From an uncultured Roseobacter sp. (GTDB lineage Bacteria; Pseudomonadota; Alphaproteobacteria; Rhodobacterales; Rhodobacteraceae), in the NCBI RefSeq assembly GCF_947499265.1, contig NZ_CANMNK010000002.1, positions 372,001 through 436,000 on the forward strand: 64,000 nucleotides of DNA. Direction: 5' to 3'. Both the position numbers and the translations under genes were made by a program. Shown here one piece after another: positions 44,046 to 53,337 of this stretch (position 1 is its first letter; each line of letters opens with the position of its first letter). The notes below the pieces were generated by a model. That model had not been told where the DNA came from. It searched no databases and was given only the letters and a program-made list of their open reading frames with translations.

Positions 44046-44954
44046 ATGTCCGAAGTGGAAACCATCGATGCCGTGCAGCAGATGCTGTCGGATCAAGGAT
44101 ACGTATGTGACCGATCCCTGGGCACGGTGGTGTTTCTGGCATTACGCCTCGGGCGGCCCCTGTTCCTCGAAGGCGAGGCGGGCGTGGGCAAGACGGAAAT
44201 TGCCAAGGCGCTTTCCACCGGTCTGGGCCGCAGGCTGATCCGCTTGCAATGTTACGAAGGGCTGGACGCGTCGAGCGCCGTTTACGAGTGGAATTTCCCC
44301 GCGCAGATGGTTGCCATCCGCACCGCTGAGGCGGCAGGCGATACCTCACGCACAGCGCTCCAGACGGAGCTCTTCAGCGATGACTATCTGATCGAGCGGC
44401 CACTGCTCGAAGCCATGCGCCCGGATGAAAACGGTGCGCCGGTCTTGCTGATCGATGAGCTCGACCGGACGGATGAACCTTTCGAGGCCTTTCTGCTGGA
44501 AGCGCTCAGTGACTTTCAGGTGACGATCCCCGAGCTTGGCACCATCAAGGCACCTGAACCGCCCATTGTCATCCTCACGTCTAACCGTACCCGCGAAGTG
44601 CACGACGCCTTGAAGCGACGCTGCCTTTACCACTGGGTCGACTACCCCGATTTTGACCGCGAGATGGACATCCTGCAGGCGCGTGCACCCGAAGCCGCCG
44701 AGGCGCTCAGCCGGGAAGTGGTCGCATTCGTCCAACAGCTGCGCACCGAAGACCTCTTCAAGAAACCCGGCGTTGCGGAAACCATCGATTGGGCGAAATG
44801 CCTGCTCGCCCTGGATGCGATCACCCTCAGCCCGGAGGTCATCGCGGATACGCTGGGCGCAATCCTCAAGTACCAGGACGACATCCAGAAATTGCAGGGC
44901 TCGGAGGCCAAGCGCATTCTGGATCAGGTCAAAGCGTCACTGGAACCGGTGTGA
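44046..44954 (+). CDS. MoxR-family AAA+ ATPase
   Basis: A 302-residue AAA+ ATPase of the MoxR group, used as a chaperone for cofactor insertion or complex assembly together with VWA proteins. Walker A is GEAGVGKTE (residues 42-50), Walker B is LLIDELDR, and VILTSNRTREVHDALKRRC holds sensor 1 and the arginine finger region. The ATG at 44046 has a GGAG site; the frame extends 26 codons upstream. A CoxE-type VWA gene follows, so they are probably a pair, as with CO dehydrogenase coxD/coxE, but no cox structural genes are here. Confidence 0.94.
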   Translation: MSEVETIDAVQQMLSDQGYVCDRSLGTVVFLALRLGRPLFLEGEAGVGKTEIAKALSTGLGRRLIRLQCYEGLDASSAVYEWNFPAQMVAIRTAEAAGDTSRTALQTELFSDDYLIERPLLEAMRPDENGAPVLLIDELDRTDEPFEAFLLEALSDFQVTIPELGTIKAPEPPIVILTSNRTREVHDALKRRCLYHWVDYPDFDREMDILQARAPEAAEALSREVVAFVQQLRTEDLFKKPGVAETIDWAKCLLALDAITLSPEVIADTLGAILKYQDDIQKLQGSEAKRILDQVKASLEPV

Positions 44955-44956
44955 TG

Positions 44957-44987
44957 TTTCTTCTGGCCCAAAATATCCCGGGGAGGC
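44957..44987 (+). repeat. Dispersed 30-nt repeat, copy D
   Basis: Reads TTCTTCTGGCCCAAAATATC then CCGGGGAGGC on the plus strand. It begins 3 nt after the stop of the MoxR-like gene, in the direction of transcription. It is identical to copy A over its first 20 bases. GC-rich hairpins follow immediately. Confidence 0.8.
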
Positions 44988-45010
44988 GCGCAGCGCCGGG
45001 GCAGCGCCCC
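44985..45010 (+). terminator. Tandem GC hairpins in moxR-coxE gap
   Basis: GGCGC-GCA-GCGCC (44985-44997) and GGGGC-AGC-GCCCC (44998-45010) are two adjacent perfect 5-bp hairpins followed by AAAAGG. They sit 11 bp before the next gene, so they may lower read-through or modulate translation of the VWA gene rather than end the transcript. Confidence 0.4.
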
Positions 45011-45020
45011 AAAAGGCACC

Positions 45021-46283
45021 ATGCCTGAATACGCACCGCTGGATCTGCCGGAGGATCCAAAGCTGGCGGGCAACATCACGCATTTCGCGCGCGCCCTGCG
45101 CCGCGCGGGCCTTCCCATTGGTCCGGGCCGGGTGATTGATGCCATTCGCGCGGTCGAGGCCGCGGGTTTCACCGAAAAACGCGACTTTTACTGGACCCTG
45201 CATGCTTGTTTCGTGAACCGTCCGGAGCATCGCGTGGTCTTTGCTCAGATTTTCCGGCTCTACTGGCGCGACCCGCGCTACCTCGAACATATGATGTCCT
45301 ACATGATCCCCGCGGTCCGCGGCGTGCAGGAAGACCGCAAGGCACAATCCGCTGAGAAACGAGCGGCTGAGGCTTTGCTCGACGGGGCGGAAGCCCCCGA
45401 TTTCAACGAGGACAAACCAGAGAGCGAGGACGCCACCGAGGTCGAGATCGACGCCAGCCTTACGATGTCCTCGCAGGAGCGGCTGCGCTCTCTCGATTTC
45501 GAACAGATGAGTACCGCGGAAATGGCCGCCGCCAAACGCATGCTGGCCAAGCTGAACCTGCCGGTGCCGCCGATCCGGTCGCGGCGCGCAAAATCCAGCC
45601 TGACGGGACGACGTGTCGATGCGGCACGTTCTTTACGCGCGGCGATGCGACAGGGCGGAGAGATGCACAAGATCGCGCTGCAGGAACCGCGCCCGCGCTG
45701 GCCCAACCTGGTGGTGCTTTGCGATATTTCCGGCTCCATGAGCCAATACAGCCGCGTGGTACTGCACTTTCTGCATGCGGTCGCCAATGCAAAGGGCGCG
45801 GGCTGGGCTAAGGTCCACGCCTTCACCTTTGGCACCCGTCTCACCAACATCACGCGTCATCTGAAACACCGTGATGTGGATGCGGCGCTTGCTGCCGCCG
45901 GGGCCGAGGCGCAGGATTGGGAAGGCGGCACGCGCATCGGTCAGTGTCTGGAAAGCTTCAACCGTGACTGGTCACGCCGGGTGATGGGGCAGGGGGCGGT
46001 GGTCTTGCTGATCACCGATGGGCTGGACAGGGACGATCCCGCTGCACTGGCGCGTCACATGGAACGGCTGCATCTATCCTCACGCCGTCTGATCTGGCTC
46101 AATCCGTTGCTGCGCTGGGAGGGCTTCGCGCCGAAAGCCCAAGGGATCAAAGCGATGCTGCCACATGTGGACAGCTTCCGCGCGGGCCATTCCATTGCCT
46201 CGCTCGAAGATCTCGCGCTGTCGCTTTCCCGCCCGGAGGATATGGGCGAGAAAGACCGGCTGATGCGGCTGATCGGCGTCTGA
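45021..46283 (+). CDS. CoxE-like VWA-domain protein
   Basis: A 420-residue protein of the VWA CoxE family. The N-terminal half is helical (ITHFARALRRAGLPIGPGRV). The VWA domain starts at about residue 230 with MIDAS DISGSMSQYSRVV and has ITDGLDRDDP and FRAGHSIASLEDL later. It is 66 bp after the MoxR-like ATPase, the usual partner. Such pairs act in maturation of metalloenzymes, including CO dehydrogenase. It converges on purL with 3 bp between stop codons. The target is unknown. Confidence 0.93.
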   Translation: MPEYAPLDLPEDPKLAGNITHFARALRRAGLPIGPGRVIDAIRAVEAAGFTEKRDFYWTLHACFVNRPEHRVVFAQIFRLYWRDPRYLEHMMSYMIPAVRGVQEDRKAQSAEKRAAEALLDGAEAPDFNEDKPESEDATEVEIDASLTMSSQERLRSLDFEQMSTAEMAAAKRMLAKLNLPVPPIRSRRAKSSLTGRRVDAARSLRAAMRQGGEMHKIALQEPRPRWPNLVVLCDISGSMSQYSRVVLHFLHAVANAKGAGWAKVHAFTFGTRLTNITRHLKHRDVDAALAAAGAEAQDWEGGTRIGQCLESFNRDWSRRVMGQGAVVLLITDGLDRDDPAALARHMERLHLSSRRLIWLNPLLRWEGFAPKAQGIKAMLPHVDSFRAGHSIASLEDLALSLSRPEDMGEKDRLMRLIGV

Positions 46284-46286
46284 AGG

Positions 46287-48446
46287 TCAGGCAACCGATT
46301 GCGCAAAGGCGGTGCGGTAGGTCACGGAGAGCGCCGTCACTGAGGCCCGGCTGGCCCCCATGCAGACGTCATACCCGCCAAAACGGCCCACCTGCGTCAG
46401 GCTCAGCCCGGCGGTGCCTGCGGCCTCCATCAGCGTCTCGGCCTGCGCCGCACTGCAGGCGATCAGATAGCGGCCCTGATCCTCACCAAAGAGGGTGCCG
46501 GTGTCATCTGTTTCCAGCGTTACGCCCATGCCCGCGTTTTCCGCCATCTCGAAGGCCGCCAGCGCCAGCCCGCCGTCAGAAAGGTCCGTGCAGGCACCGA
46601 TCATCGCGCGGTGTGTCCGGATGAAATTGCCATGGGCGACTTCCTGTGCCAGATCGACAGCAGGCGCATCGCCCTCCGTCCGGCCAAACACTTCGGCCAG
46701 CAGTGCCGATTGCCCCAGATGGCCCGCCGTCTCGCCCAGCACCAGCGCCACATCATGTTCGTGCACATCACATCCGATGATGTCGTCGGTGTGAGCGAGC
46801 AATCCAACGGCACCGATGGTCGGTGTCGGCAGGATCGCAGCGCCATCTGTTTCATTATAGAGCGATACATTCCCCGACACGATGGGCATGTCCAAAGCCT
46901 CGACGGCGGCGCCGATGCCTTTGATCGCGCCCACGAATTGCCCCATGATCTGCGGCTTTTCCGGATTGCCGAAATTCATGTTGTCGGTGGTCGCCAGCGG
47001 GGTGGCCCCCACGGCGCTCAGATTGCGGTAGGCTTCAGCCACGGCCTGTTTGCCGCCCTCAACCGGGTTGGCCTTGACGTAGCGCGGCGTCACATCCGAG
47101 GTGAAGGCCAGCGCCTTATCGGTGCCATGTACCCGCACGATGCCAGCACCCAGCCCGGGAATGCGGACCGTGTCGGCCATGACCATTGTGTCATATTGCG
47201 TGTAAACCCATTCCTTGGACGCGTAGTTCGGGCTAGAGATCAGCGCTGTGAGCCCCTCGATCGGATCGACCGTGAGGGCCTCGTCAAAGGCGGCGGGGGC
47301 AGGGGTTTCTTCCCACGGGCGGTCATATTCCGGCGCGGTGCCCGCCAGCGTTTTCAACGGCAGATCGGCTTTGACCTCGCCGTTGTGCACGATCAGGAAA
47401 CGATCCTCGGCAATGGTTTCACCGACGATGGCGAAATCGAGGTCCCATTTGTCAAAGACCGCTTTTGCTTCTGCCTCAAGCTCCGGGCGCAGCACCATCA
47501 GCATGCGTTCCTGGCTTTCTGACAGCATCATCTCATAGGCGGTCATCATCTCTTCGCGCACCGGCACGTTTTCCAGATCGAGCCGCACGCCGAGGTTGCC
47601 CTTGTCACCCATCTCCACGGCGGAACAGGTCAGGCCTGCCGCCCCCATGTCTTGAATTGAAATCACCGCGCCGGTCTGCATCAGCTCCAGCGTCGCCTCC
47701 ATCAGGCGTTTTTCGGTGAAGGGGTCGCCCACTTGCACGGTGGGGCGTTTTTCCTCAATGGTATCGTCAAATTCGGCGGAGGCCATGGTCGCGCCACCAA
47801 CGCCGTCGCGCCCGGTTTTGGCGCCCAGATAGACCACCGGCATGCCAACGCCGGACGCTGCCGAATAGAAAATCTTATCCGCATCGGCCAGACCAGCGGC
47901 GAAAGCATTCACCAGGCAGTTGCCGTTATAGGCAGGATCGAACCGCACCTCGCCGCCCACGGTGGGCACGCCAAAGCAATTGCCATAGCCACCGATGCCC
48001 TCAACCACCCCATTCACCAATTGCCGGGTTTTGGGGTGGGACGCTTCCCCGAAACTCAGCGAATTCATCGCCGCAATCGGCCGCGCGCCCATGGTGAAGA
48101 CATCGCGCAGGATGCCCCCCACGCCGGTGGCCGCCCCCTGATAGGGTTCGATGTAGGAGGGGTGATTGTGGCTCTCCATCTTGAAGACCACGGCCTGCCC
48201 GTCGCCGATGTCGACCACGCCGGCGTTTTCGCCAGGACCGCAGATCACCTGCGGGCCGGTGGTGGGCAGGGTGCGCAGCCATTTCTTGGAGGACTTATAG
48301 GAGCAATGCTCGTTCCACATCGCCGAGAATATCCCAAGCTCGGTGAAGCTCGGCGTGCGGCCCACGATTTCCAGAATACGCTCGTATTCCTCCGGGCTCA
48401 GCCCGTGGCTTGCGATCAGGTCCGGTGTGATGGCAGGTTCGGTCAT
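46287..48446 (-). CDS. purL: Phosphoribosylformylglycinamidine synthase subunit PurL
   Basis: Catalytic large subunit of the PurSQL type, 719 residues, which makes FGAM in purine synthesis. It contains [18 protein letters not shown], the [28 protein letters not shown] block, and [15 protein letters not shown]. The ATG at 48446 begins [11 protein letters not shown]; the frame extends 52 codons upstream through the region with a terminator, so that extension is not coding. purQ and purS are not in the window. Confidence 0.97.
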   Translation of the reverse strand: MTEPAITPDLIASHGLSPEEYERILEIVGRTPSFTELGIFSAMWNEHCSYKSSKKWLRTLPTTGPQVICGPGENAGVVDIGDGQAVVFKMESHNHPSYIEPYQGAATGVGGILRDVFTMGARPIAAMNSLSFGEASHPKTRQLVNGVVEGIGGYGNCFGVPTVGGEVRFDPAYNGNCLVNAFAAGLADADKIFYSAASGVGMPVVYLGAKTGRDGVGGATMASAEFDDTIEEKRPTVQVGDPFTEKRLMEATLELMQTGAVISIQDMGAAGLTCSAVEMGDKGNLGVRLDLENVPVREEMMTAYEMMLSESQERMLMVLRPELEAEAKAVFDKWDLDFAIVGETIAEDRFLIVHNGEVKADLPLKTLAGTAPEYDRPWEETPAPAAFDEALTVDPIEGLTALISSPNYASKEWVYTQYDTMVMADTVRIPGLGAGIVRVHGTDKALAFTSDVTPRYVKANPVEGGKQAVAEAYRNLSAVGATPLATTDNMNFGNPEKPQIMGQFVGAIKGIGAAVEALDMPIVSGNVSLYNETDGAAILPTPTIGAVGLLAHTDDIIGCDVHEHDVALVLGETAGHLGQSALLAEVFGRTEGDAPAVDLAQEVAHGNFIRTHRAMIGACTDLSDGGLALAAFEMAENAGMGVTLETDDTGTLFGEDQGRYLIACSAAQAETLMEAAGTAGLSLTQVGRFGGYDVCMGASRASVTALSVTYRTAFAQSVA

Positions 48447-48584
48447 TGCGCGTAGGCCCCCCGTGGCAAATCCTTGGGGGTTCTTTAGAGGAAGGGGCAG
48501 GTGGGGAAAAGAGCAAAGCCCGCTTTGCATGGCGCAGGCGCCCGATCTCATCCGAACCGGCAGCTTTGGGCACCGTACCGGTCG
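48447..48584. other. purL leader region
   Basis: This is the purL-proximal part of the 313-bp purL-lysR gap, between the purL start and the intrinsic terminator at 48585. It should hold the purL promoter, but no clear -35/-10 pair was recognised. An AAGGAT-like site precedes the ATG. The frame open through it is a fortuitous extension of purL. Confidence 0.4.
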
Positions 48585-48613
48585 AAAAAAAAGGCCGAGC
48601 ACGAAGCTCGGCC
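48585..48613 (-). terminator. Intrinsic terminator between lysR and purL
   Basis: In minus-strand sense, GGCCGAGC-TTCGT-GCTCGGCC is followed by eight T residues. This is a textbook Rho-independent terminator and the strongest in the window. It would end the lysR transcript 147 bp after its stop, or a separate small RNA. Confidence 0.85.
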
Positions 48614-48662
48614 AAGTCCAACAGGGAGGTATGAAGGCAGATGCAGGGCATCCGCTCCTTCA
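48585..48662 (-). ncRNA. Candidate small RNA ending at the purL-lysR terminator
   Basis: A minus-strand promoter-like pair, TTGATC (48697-48692) and TATTTC (48674-48669) with a 17-bp spacer, would start an RNA of about 78 nt ending at the strong terminator. It contains an AAGGAG site followed by ATG (48651) and, further on, an ACCTCCC stretch that resembles an anti-Shine-Dalgarno sequence. A leader peptide beginning MPCICLHTS could be read into the hairpin. It may alternatively be a 3' UTR of lysR. Confidence 0.4.
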
Positions 48663-48759
48663 AGAGATGAAATAGGTGGCAGCGTGCACACGATCAAGGC
48701 TGATTCAGTATGAGACACGTCATGTCAGATATGCATCGTTTGCATAGCTGGCGGCGTTG

Positions 48760-49665
48760 TCAGAACTTTTGCTTGTCTCTCAACTGTTTGCGATAGCTTA
48801 TGATCTCTTCCTGGACAAAGTCCTTGAAGGCAGAAACCCGCTGCGAATGCCGCAATTCTTCCGGATATGCCAGAAAAACCGGCACATCTGCAGACTCCAG
48901 GTCCGGCAATACCTGCACGAGATCCGGGAAGTCTTCGGTCACGTAATCGGGCAGCACACCGATTCCCAGATTGTTGAGCACCCCCTGCAAGACACCGTAG
49001 TAGTTATTGACCGTCAGCGTGGAGCGGATTTCATAGGTCATGAGATGCTGCACAAGGTTCAGACCGGCGCCAACCTGGTCGCTGTCCGTGTTCTGACAGA
49101 TCAGACGGTGATCCATGATGTCTTCAATCTCCACCGGTGTGCCATGCTCTGCCAGATAATCGGGCGTGGCATAGAGGCACATGCGGATCATCATCAGTTT
49201 CTTGCGGATCAGGTCGGCCTGGCTGGGTTCTTTCATGCGGATGGCCACGTCCGCTTCCCGCATGGGCAGGTCAAGCACGCGTTCTTCGAGCATCAGATCA
49301 ATCTTCAGATCCGGGTATTGCTCGTAGAGCTTTGGCAGGCGCGGCGACAGCCATAGCGTGCCAAATCCGGTGGTGGTCGTGACCCGCAATTCGCCAAAGA
49401 CTTCCTCTTCGCTGTCGCGGATGCGGGCAGACGCGGTGTCCAGCCGTTTTGTCATCGCACTGGTGGCATCAAAGAGTAATTCACCCTGTTCGGTCAGAAT
49501 CAGCCCGCGCGCATGCCGGTGAAAGAGGGTTGTATTGAGCGATTCCTCAAGGCCCCGCACCTGCCTGCTGACGGCAGATTGGGACAGGTTCAGTTTATCG
49601 CCCGCATGGGTCAGCGACCCCGCGTCCGCCACGGCGTGAAAAATTCTCAGCTTATCCCAGTCCAT
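48760..49665 (-). CDS. LysR-family transcriptional regulator
   Basis: A 301-residue regulator. The helix-turn-helix is in SLTHAGDKLNLSQSAVSRQVRGLEESL (residues about 16-42), followed by the linker helix and a substrate-binding domain. It is divergent from the indolepyruvate oxidoreductase gene, with a 173-bp gap that holds a perfect inverted repeat, so that gene is the likely target. Its ligand is unknown; aromatic keto acids are a reasonable guess. Confidence 0.94.
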   Translation of the reverse strand: MDWDKLRIFHAVADAGSLTHAGDKLNLSQSAVSRQVRGLEESLNTTLFHRHARGLILTEQGELLFDATSAMTKRLDTASARIRDSEEEVFGELRVTTTTGFGTLWLSPRLPKLYEQYPDLKIDLMLEERVLDLPMREADVAIRMKEPSQADLIRKKLMMIRMCLYATPDYLAEHGTPVEIEDIMDHRLICQNTDSDQVGAGLNLVQHLMTYEIRSTLTVNNYYGVLQGVLNNLGIGVLPDYVTEDFPDLVQVLPDLESADVPVFLAYPEELRHSQRVSAFKDFVQEEIISYRKQLRDKQKF

Positions 49666-49768
49666 ACCACTACCCGTTTTATCGTTACGCTTCCTGTTAG
49701 CGGTATCCGCCTTCGAAATACAGTGGCGGGCAGCGCAAAAGCGGCTAATCGCGAAAATTTGGCTATAC

Positions 49769-49787
49769 AGGTCAGCTTTTGTGACCT
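49769..49787. promoter_or_regulatory. Inverted repeat in the lysR-ior intergenic region
   Basis: AGGTCA and TGACCT form a perfect 6-bp inverted repeat with a 7-nt spacer, about 50 bp before the oxidoreductase start. A TTGTGA (49779) with TATGTG (49802) 17 bp downstream could be the promoter, which the repeat would overlap. It is a plausible LysR-type regulator site. Confidence 0.5.
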
Positions 49788-49838
49788 ATTATGGTAGCAA
49801 ATATGTGCAACACTGGTTTAGCGCTGGGGAGGCGTCCG

Positions 49839-52800
49839 ATGAGCACTCAGAAAATTACACTCAACGACCGATATGATCTGACCAAGAGCCCGGTTTTGTT
49901 GAATGGCACGCAGGCGCTTGTGCGCCTGATGATGATGCAAAAGGCCAAGGACAAGGCCGATGGGCTGAATACTGCGGGTCTGGTGACCGGATACCGCGGA
50001 TCGCCGCTCGGGGCGGTCGATATGCAGATGCAGCGGGCTTTGAAACCGCTGACCGAGCATGATGTGACCTTTCAGGCTGGCCTCAACGAGGATCTCGCCG
50101 CAACCGCGCTTTGGGGCAGCCAGCAGGCGGAACTGCGCGGTGAGGGCAAATACGATGGTGTTTTTGGCCTGTGGTATGGCAAGGGGCCTGGGGTGGATCG
50201 GTCCGGCGATGTGATGCGCCACGCCAACATGGCGGGCAGCGCCAAAAACGGCGGTGTCCTGATGGCCATGGGCGATGATCACACCGGTGAAAGCTCGACC
50301 GTTTTGCACCAGTCCGAATGGGCGATGGTCGATGCCTATATGCCGGTTGTCAGCCCCGCAGGTGTGCAGGAAATTCTCGATTATGGGCTCTACGGCTTTG
50401 CGCTCAGCCGGTTTTCCGGCCTGTGGGTCGGGTTGAAGACGATGAAAGACACCATCGAGGTGACCTCGGTTGTTGATGCTCATCCCGCGCGCGCGCCTTT
50501 TGTGATCCCCGACTTTGACCTGCCCGAGGGCGGGTTGAACATCCGGCTGATCGACACACCGCACGAGCAGGAAGCGCGGATGATCGATTACAAACGCTTT
50601 GCGGCTGAAGCTTTCAGTCACGCCAACAAGATGGATAAGCGCATCTGGGGCAAGGCCGGGGCCAAGATCGGTTTTGTTGCGGCGGGCAAGAACTGGCTCG
50701 ATCTGGAGCACGCGCTGACCTTGCTGAACATCGATGCGGATGAGGCTGAACGGCTGGGCATCACCACCTATAAGGTCGGCCAGACCTTCCCACTTGATAT
50801 GAAAGGCTTCCACGACTGGGCCGAAGGGCTCGATCTGATTGTCGTTGTGGAGGAAAAGCGCAAGCTGATCGAGGTCCAGATCAAGGAGGCGATTTTTGAC
50901 GACCGGTGCGGGCGGCGCGTCTTTGGCTGGCACAAGGGCGGCGGCGCGGGATCGATGCATGGGGAGGAACTCTTTCCCACCCGCGGTGCGCTGGACCCGA
51001 TCATGATCGCCGAAAAGCTCGGCGCTATTCTCATTGAAGAAGGGCGTGATACTGAGAGGTTACGCGCAGGCCTTAATGTGCTGGAGGATGCGCGCCGCAA
51101 TGACAATGCCGAGGATATCGCGGCGCGACTGCCTTATTTCTGTTCGGGCTGCCCGCATAACTCGTCGACGAAACTGCCGGAGGGGTCACGCGCCTATGCG
51201 GGCATCGGCTGTCACTACATGGTGCAGTGGATGGACCGGGAAACCACCGGGTTCACCCATATGGGCGGTGAGGGTGCGAATTGGATTGGCGAAGCCCCGT
51301 TTTCGACCCGTGATCACGTGTTTCAGAATCTCGGCGATGGCACGTATAACCACTCCGGCGTGCAGGCCATTCGCGCGGCGCTGAATGCCAAGACCAATAT
51401 CACCTACAAGATCCTCTATAATGACGCGGTCGCAATGACCGGCGGACAGCACAATGAGGGCGATCTCGACGCCCCGCGCATCGTGAAGGAACTGCAGGCG
51501 ATGGGCGTTGCGCATATCGCTGTGGTCTACGACGAAAAGGAAGATGTCGATCTGGCGGCGTTCACAGGGGTGGAAACCCACGAGCGGGCAGATTTGCAAA
51601 CTGTGCAGGAGAAGTTTGCAAAGACCCCCGGCGTCTCTGCGATTGTCTATATTCAGACATGTGCTGCTGAAAAACGTCGCCGTCGCAAACGGGGGCAATT
51701 CCCGGACCCTGACAAGCGGGTTTTCATCAACTCGGATGTCTGTGAGGGCTGCGGCGATTGCGGGGTGCAATCCAACTGCGTGTCCATCGTGCCCAAAGAA
51801 ACCGAACTGGGCCGCAAGCGCGCGATTGATCAATCCTCGTGCAACAAGGATTTCAGCTGCGTCAAAGGGTTCTGCCCCTCTTTCGTAACGCTCGAAGGGG
51901 CCCAGGTCCGCAAGGATCCGACAACCAAGCTGGAGATCCCTGATTTGCCAGCGCCCGAACTGCCAGCCATCGAAGGCACATTCAACGTGGTCATCACGGG
52001 CGTTGGCGGCACCGGCGTTGTGACCATCGGCGCGGTGATGGCACAGGCCGCCCATATCGACGGCAAGGGTGCGGGTATGATGGAAATGGCGGGGTTGGCG
52101 CAAAAGGGCGGTGCGGTGCACATCCATTGCCGCCTTGCCGAAAAGCCAAGCGACATCAGTGCCATACGGGTGGCAACTGGTGAGGCTGACGCGCTGATCG
52201 GCGGTGATCTGGTTGTCTCCGCCGGGGCCAAAACACTTGGGCTGACGCGCGCCGGGCGCACGGGCGCCGTGGTCAACAGTCATGAGATCATCACCGGTGA
52301 CTTTACCAGAGATACCGAATTCCAGCTGCCAAGCGAGCGGTTGTCGCTGGCCTTGGAGGCACGACTCAAGGATCGCGTCGACCTCTTTGATGCATCCGAT
52401 CTGGCCAAGGCGACGTTGGGCGATTCCATCTTTTCCAACATGATGATCTTCGGCGCGGCCTGGCAGCGGGGATTGGTGCCCCTGTCCCAAGCGGCGATAT
52501 CTGAGGCGATCGCGTTGAATGGCGCCGCCGTCCCGCAAAACCAGCGGGCTTTTGAAATTGGCCGTTGGGCGGTTCTTTTCCCTCAGGAGGCGCAGGCGCT
52601 GTTGCAGCCCAAAGTCATCAATCTGCCGAAGACGCTGGCCGAAAAAATCGCTTTCCGTGCGGATCATCTGAAGCACTACCAAAGCAGCAGGCTGGCGAAA
52701 CGGTACCAGCGCTTCATCGACAAGATCAAGGATCGGGAGGTCAAAGAAGCGGCTTTAACAGGGTATCATAAGCTGTTGTCTTATAAAGATGAATATGAGG

Positions 52801-53258
52801 TTGCGAGGCTGTTGCTCTCAACACGCGACAAGGTGTCAGCCGAGTTCGAGGGCGACTTCAAGATGAGCTTCAACCTCGCACCTCCTATGCTGTCGAAGAT
52901 GGGCCCCGACGGTCGCCCGATGAAGCGCACCTTTGGCCCCTGGCTCGAAAAACCTTTGCGGCTGCTCGCGAAATTCAAACGGCTGCGCGGCACACCGCTT
53001 GACCCGTTCGGATACACGCAGGAACGCCGGATGGAGCGTGCGCTGATCAAGCAATATGAGCGGGATATGACGGAAGTGCTGCCGCTGCTGACCGACGCCA
53101 CACGCCCGGCGATTGTGGCACTTGCGGCGCTGCCCATGCAGATCAAAGGGTTCGGCCCGGTGAAGCAGCAAAACGAAGCACAAGCGGCAAAAAGACGTGA
53201 AGAACTGCTTGGAGTGATCCGTGCCGGCGGCACTGAGGCGGCACAAGCGGCGGAGTGA
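49839..53258 (+). CDS. Indolepyruvate ferredoxin oxidoreductase, fused alpha/beta/gamma
   Basis: A 1139-residue fused 2-oxoacid:ferredoxin oxidoreductase that decarboxylates aryl pyruvates to aryl-acetyl-CoA. The N-terminal TPP-binding half begins with KSPVLLNGTQALVRL and GYRGSPLGAVDMQM. A ferredoxin-like Cys cluster (DVCEGCGDCGVQSNC then CNKDFSCVKGFC) is at about 630-680. The gamma-type domain starts near 718 (VVITGVGGTGVVTIG). The ATG at 49839 follows GGGGAGG; a 16-codon upstream extension is unlikely. A divergent LysR gene probably regulates it. Confidence 0.95.
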   Translation: MSTQKITLNDRYDLTKSPVLLNGTQALVRLMMMQKAKDKADGLNTAGLVTGYRGSPLGAVDMQMQRALKPLTEHDVTFQAGLNEDLAATALWGSQQAELRGEGKYDGVFGLWYGKGPGVDRSGDVMRHANMAGSAKNGGVLMAMGDDHTGESSTVLHQSEWAMVDAYMPVVSPAGVQEILDYGLYGFALSRFSGLWVGLKTMKDTIEVTSVVDAHPARAPFVIPDFDLPEGGLNIRLIDTPHEQEARMIDYKRFAAEAFSHANKMDKRIWGKAGAKIGFVAAGKNWLDLEHALTLLNIDADEAERLGITTYKVGQTFPLDMKGFHDWAEGLDLIVVVEEKRKLIEVQIKEAIFDDRCGRRVFGWHKGGGAGSMHGEELFPTRGALDPIMIAEKLGAILIEEGRDTERLRAGLNVLEDARRNDNAEDIAARLPYFCSGCPHNSSTKLPEGSRAYAGIGCHYMVQWMDRETTGFTHMGGEGANWIGEAPFSTRDHVFQNLGDGTYNHSGVQAIRAALNAKTNITYKILYNDAVAMTGGQHNEGDLDAPRIVKELQAMGVAHIAVVYDEKEDVDLAAFTGVETHERADLQTVQEKFAKTPGVSAIVYIQTCAAEKRRRRKRGQFPDPDKRVFINSDVCEGCGDCGVQSNCVSIVPKETELGRKRAIDQSSCNKDFSCVKGFCPSFVTLEGAQVRKDPTTKLEIPDLPAPELPAIEGTFNVVITGVGGTGVVTIGAVMAQAAHIDGKGAGMMEMAGLAQKGGAVHIHCRLAEKPSDISAIRVATGEADALIGGDLVVSAGAKTLGLTRAGRTGAVVNSHEIITGDFTRDTEFQLPSERLSLALEARLKDRVDLFDASDLAKATLGDSIFSNMMIFGAAWQRGLVPLSQAAISEAIALNGAAVPQNQRAFEIGRWAVLFPQEAQALLQPKVINLPKTLAEKIAFRADHLKHYQSSRLAKRYQRFIDKIKDREVKEAALTGYHKLLSYKDEYEVARLLLSTRDKVSAEFEGDFKMSFNLAPPMLSKMGPDGRPMKRTFGPWLEKPLRLLAKFKRLRGTPLDPFGYTQERRMERALIKQYERDMTEVLPLLTDATRPAIVALAALPMQIKGFGPVKQQNEAQAAKRREELLGVIRAGGTEAAQAAE

Positions 53259-53337
53259 CACGTCACACCTTTGTAATATTGGCTAGGCATACTTCATCGC
53301 CACACGTATGGTTGCGCAGCGAGTGATGGAGACACCG

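Noticed and set aside
48295..48663. Coding sequence running through the lysR-purL gap on the minus strand
   Set aside because: It reads through a strong intrinsic terminator and overlaps the purL start in another frame; only the first residues could be a leader peptide.
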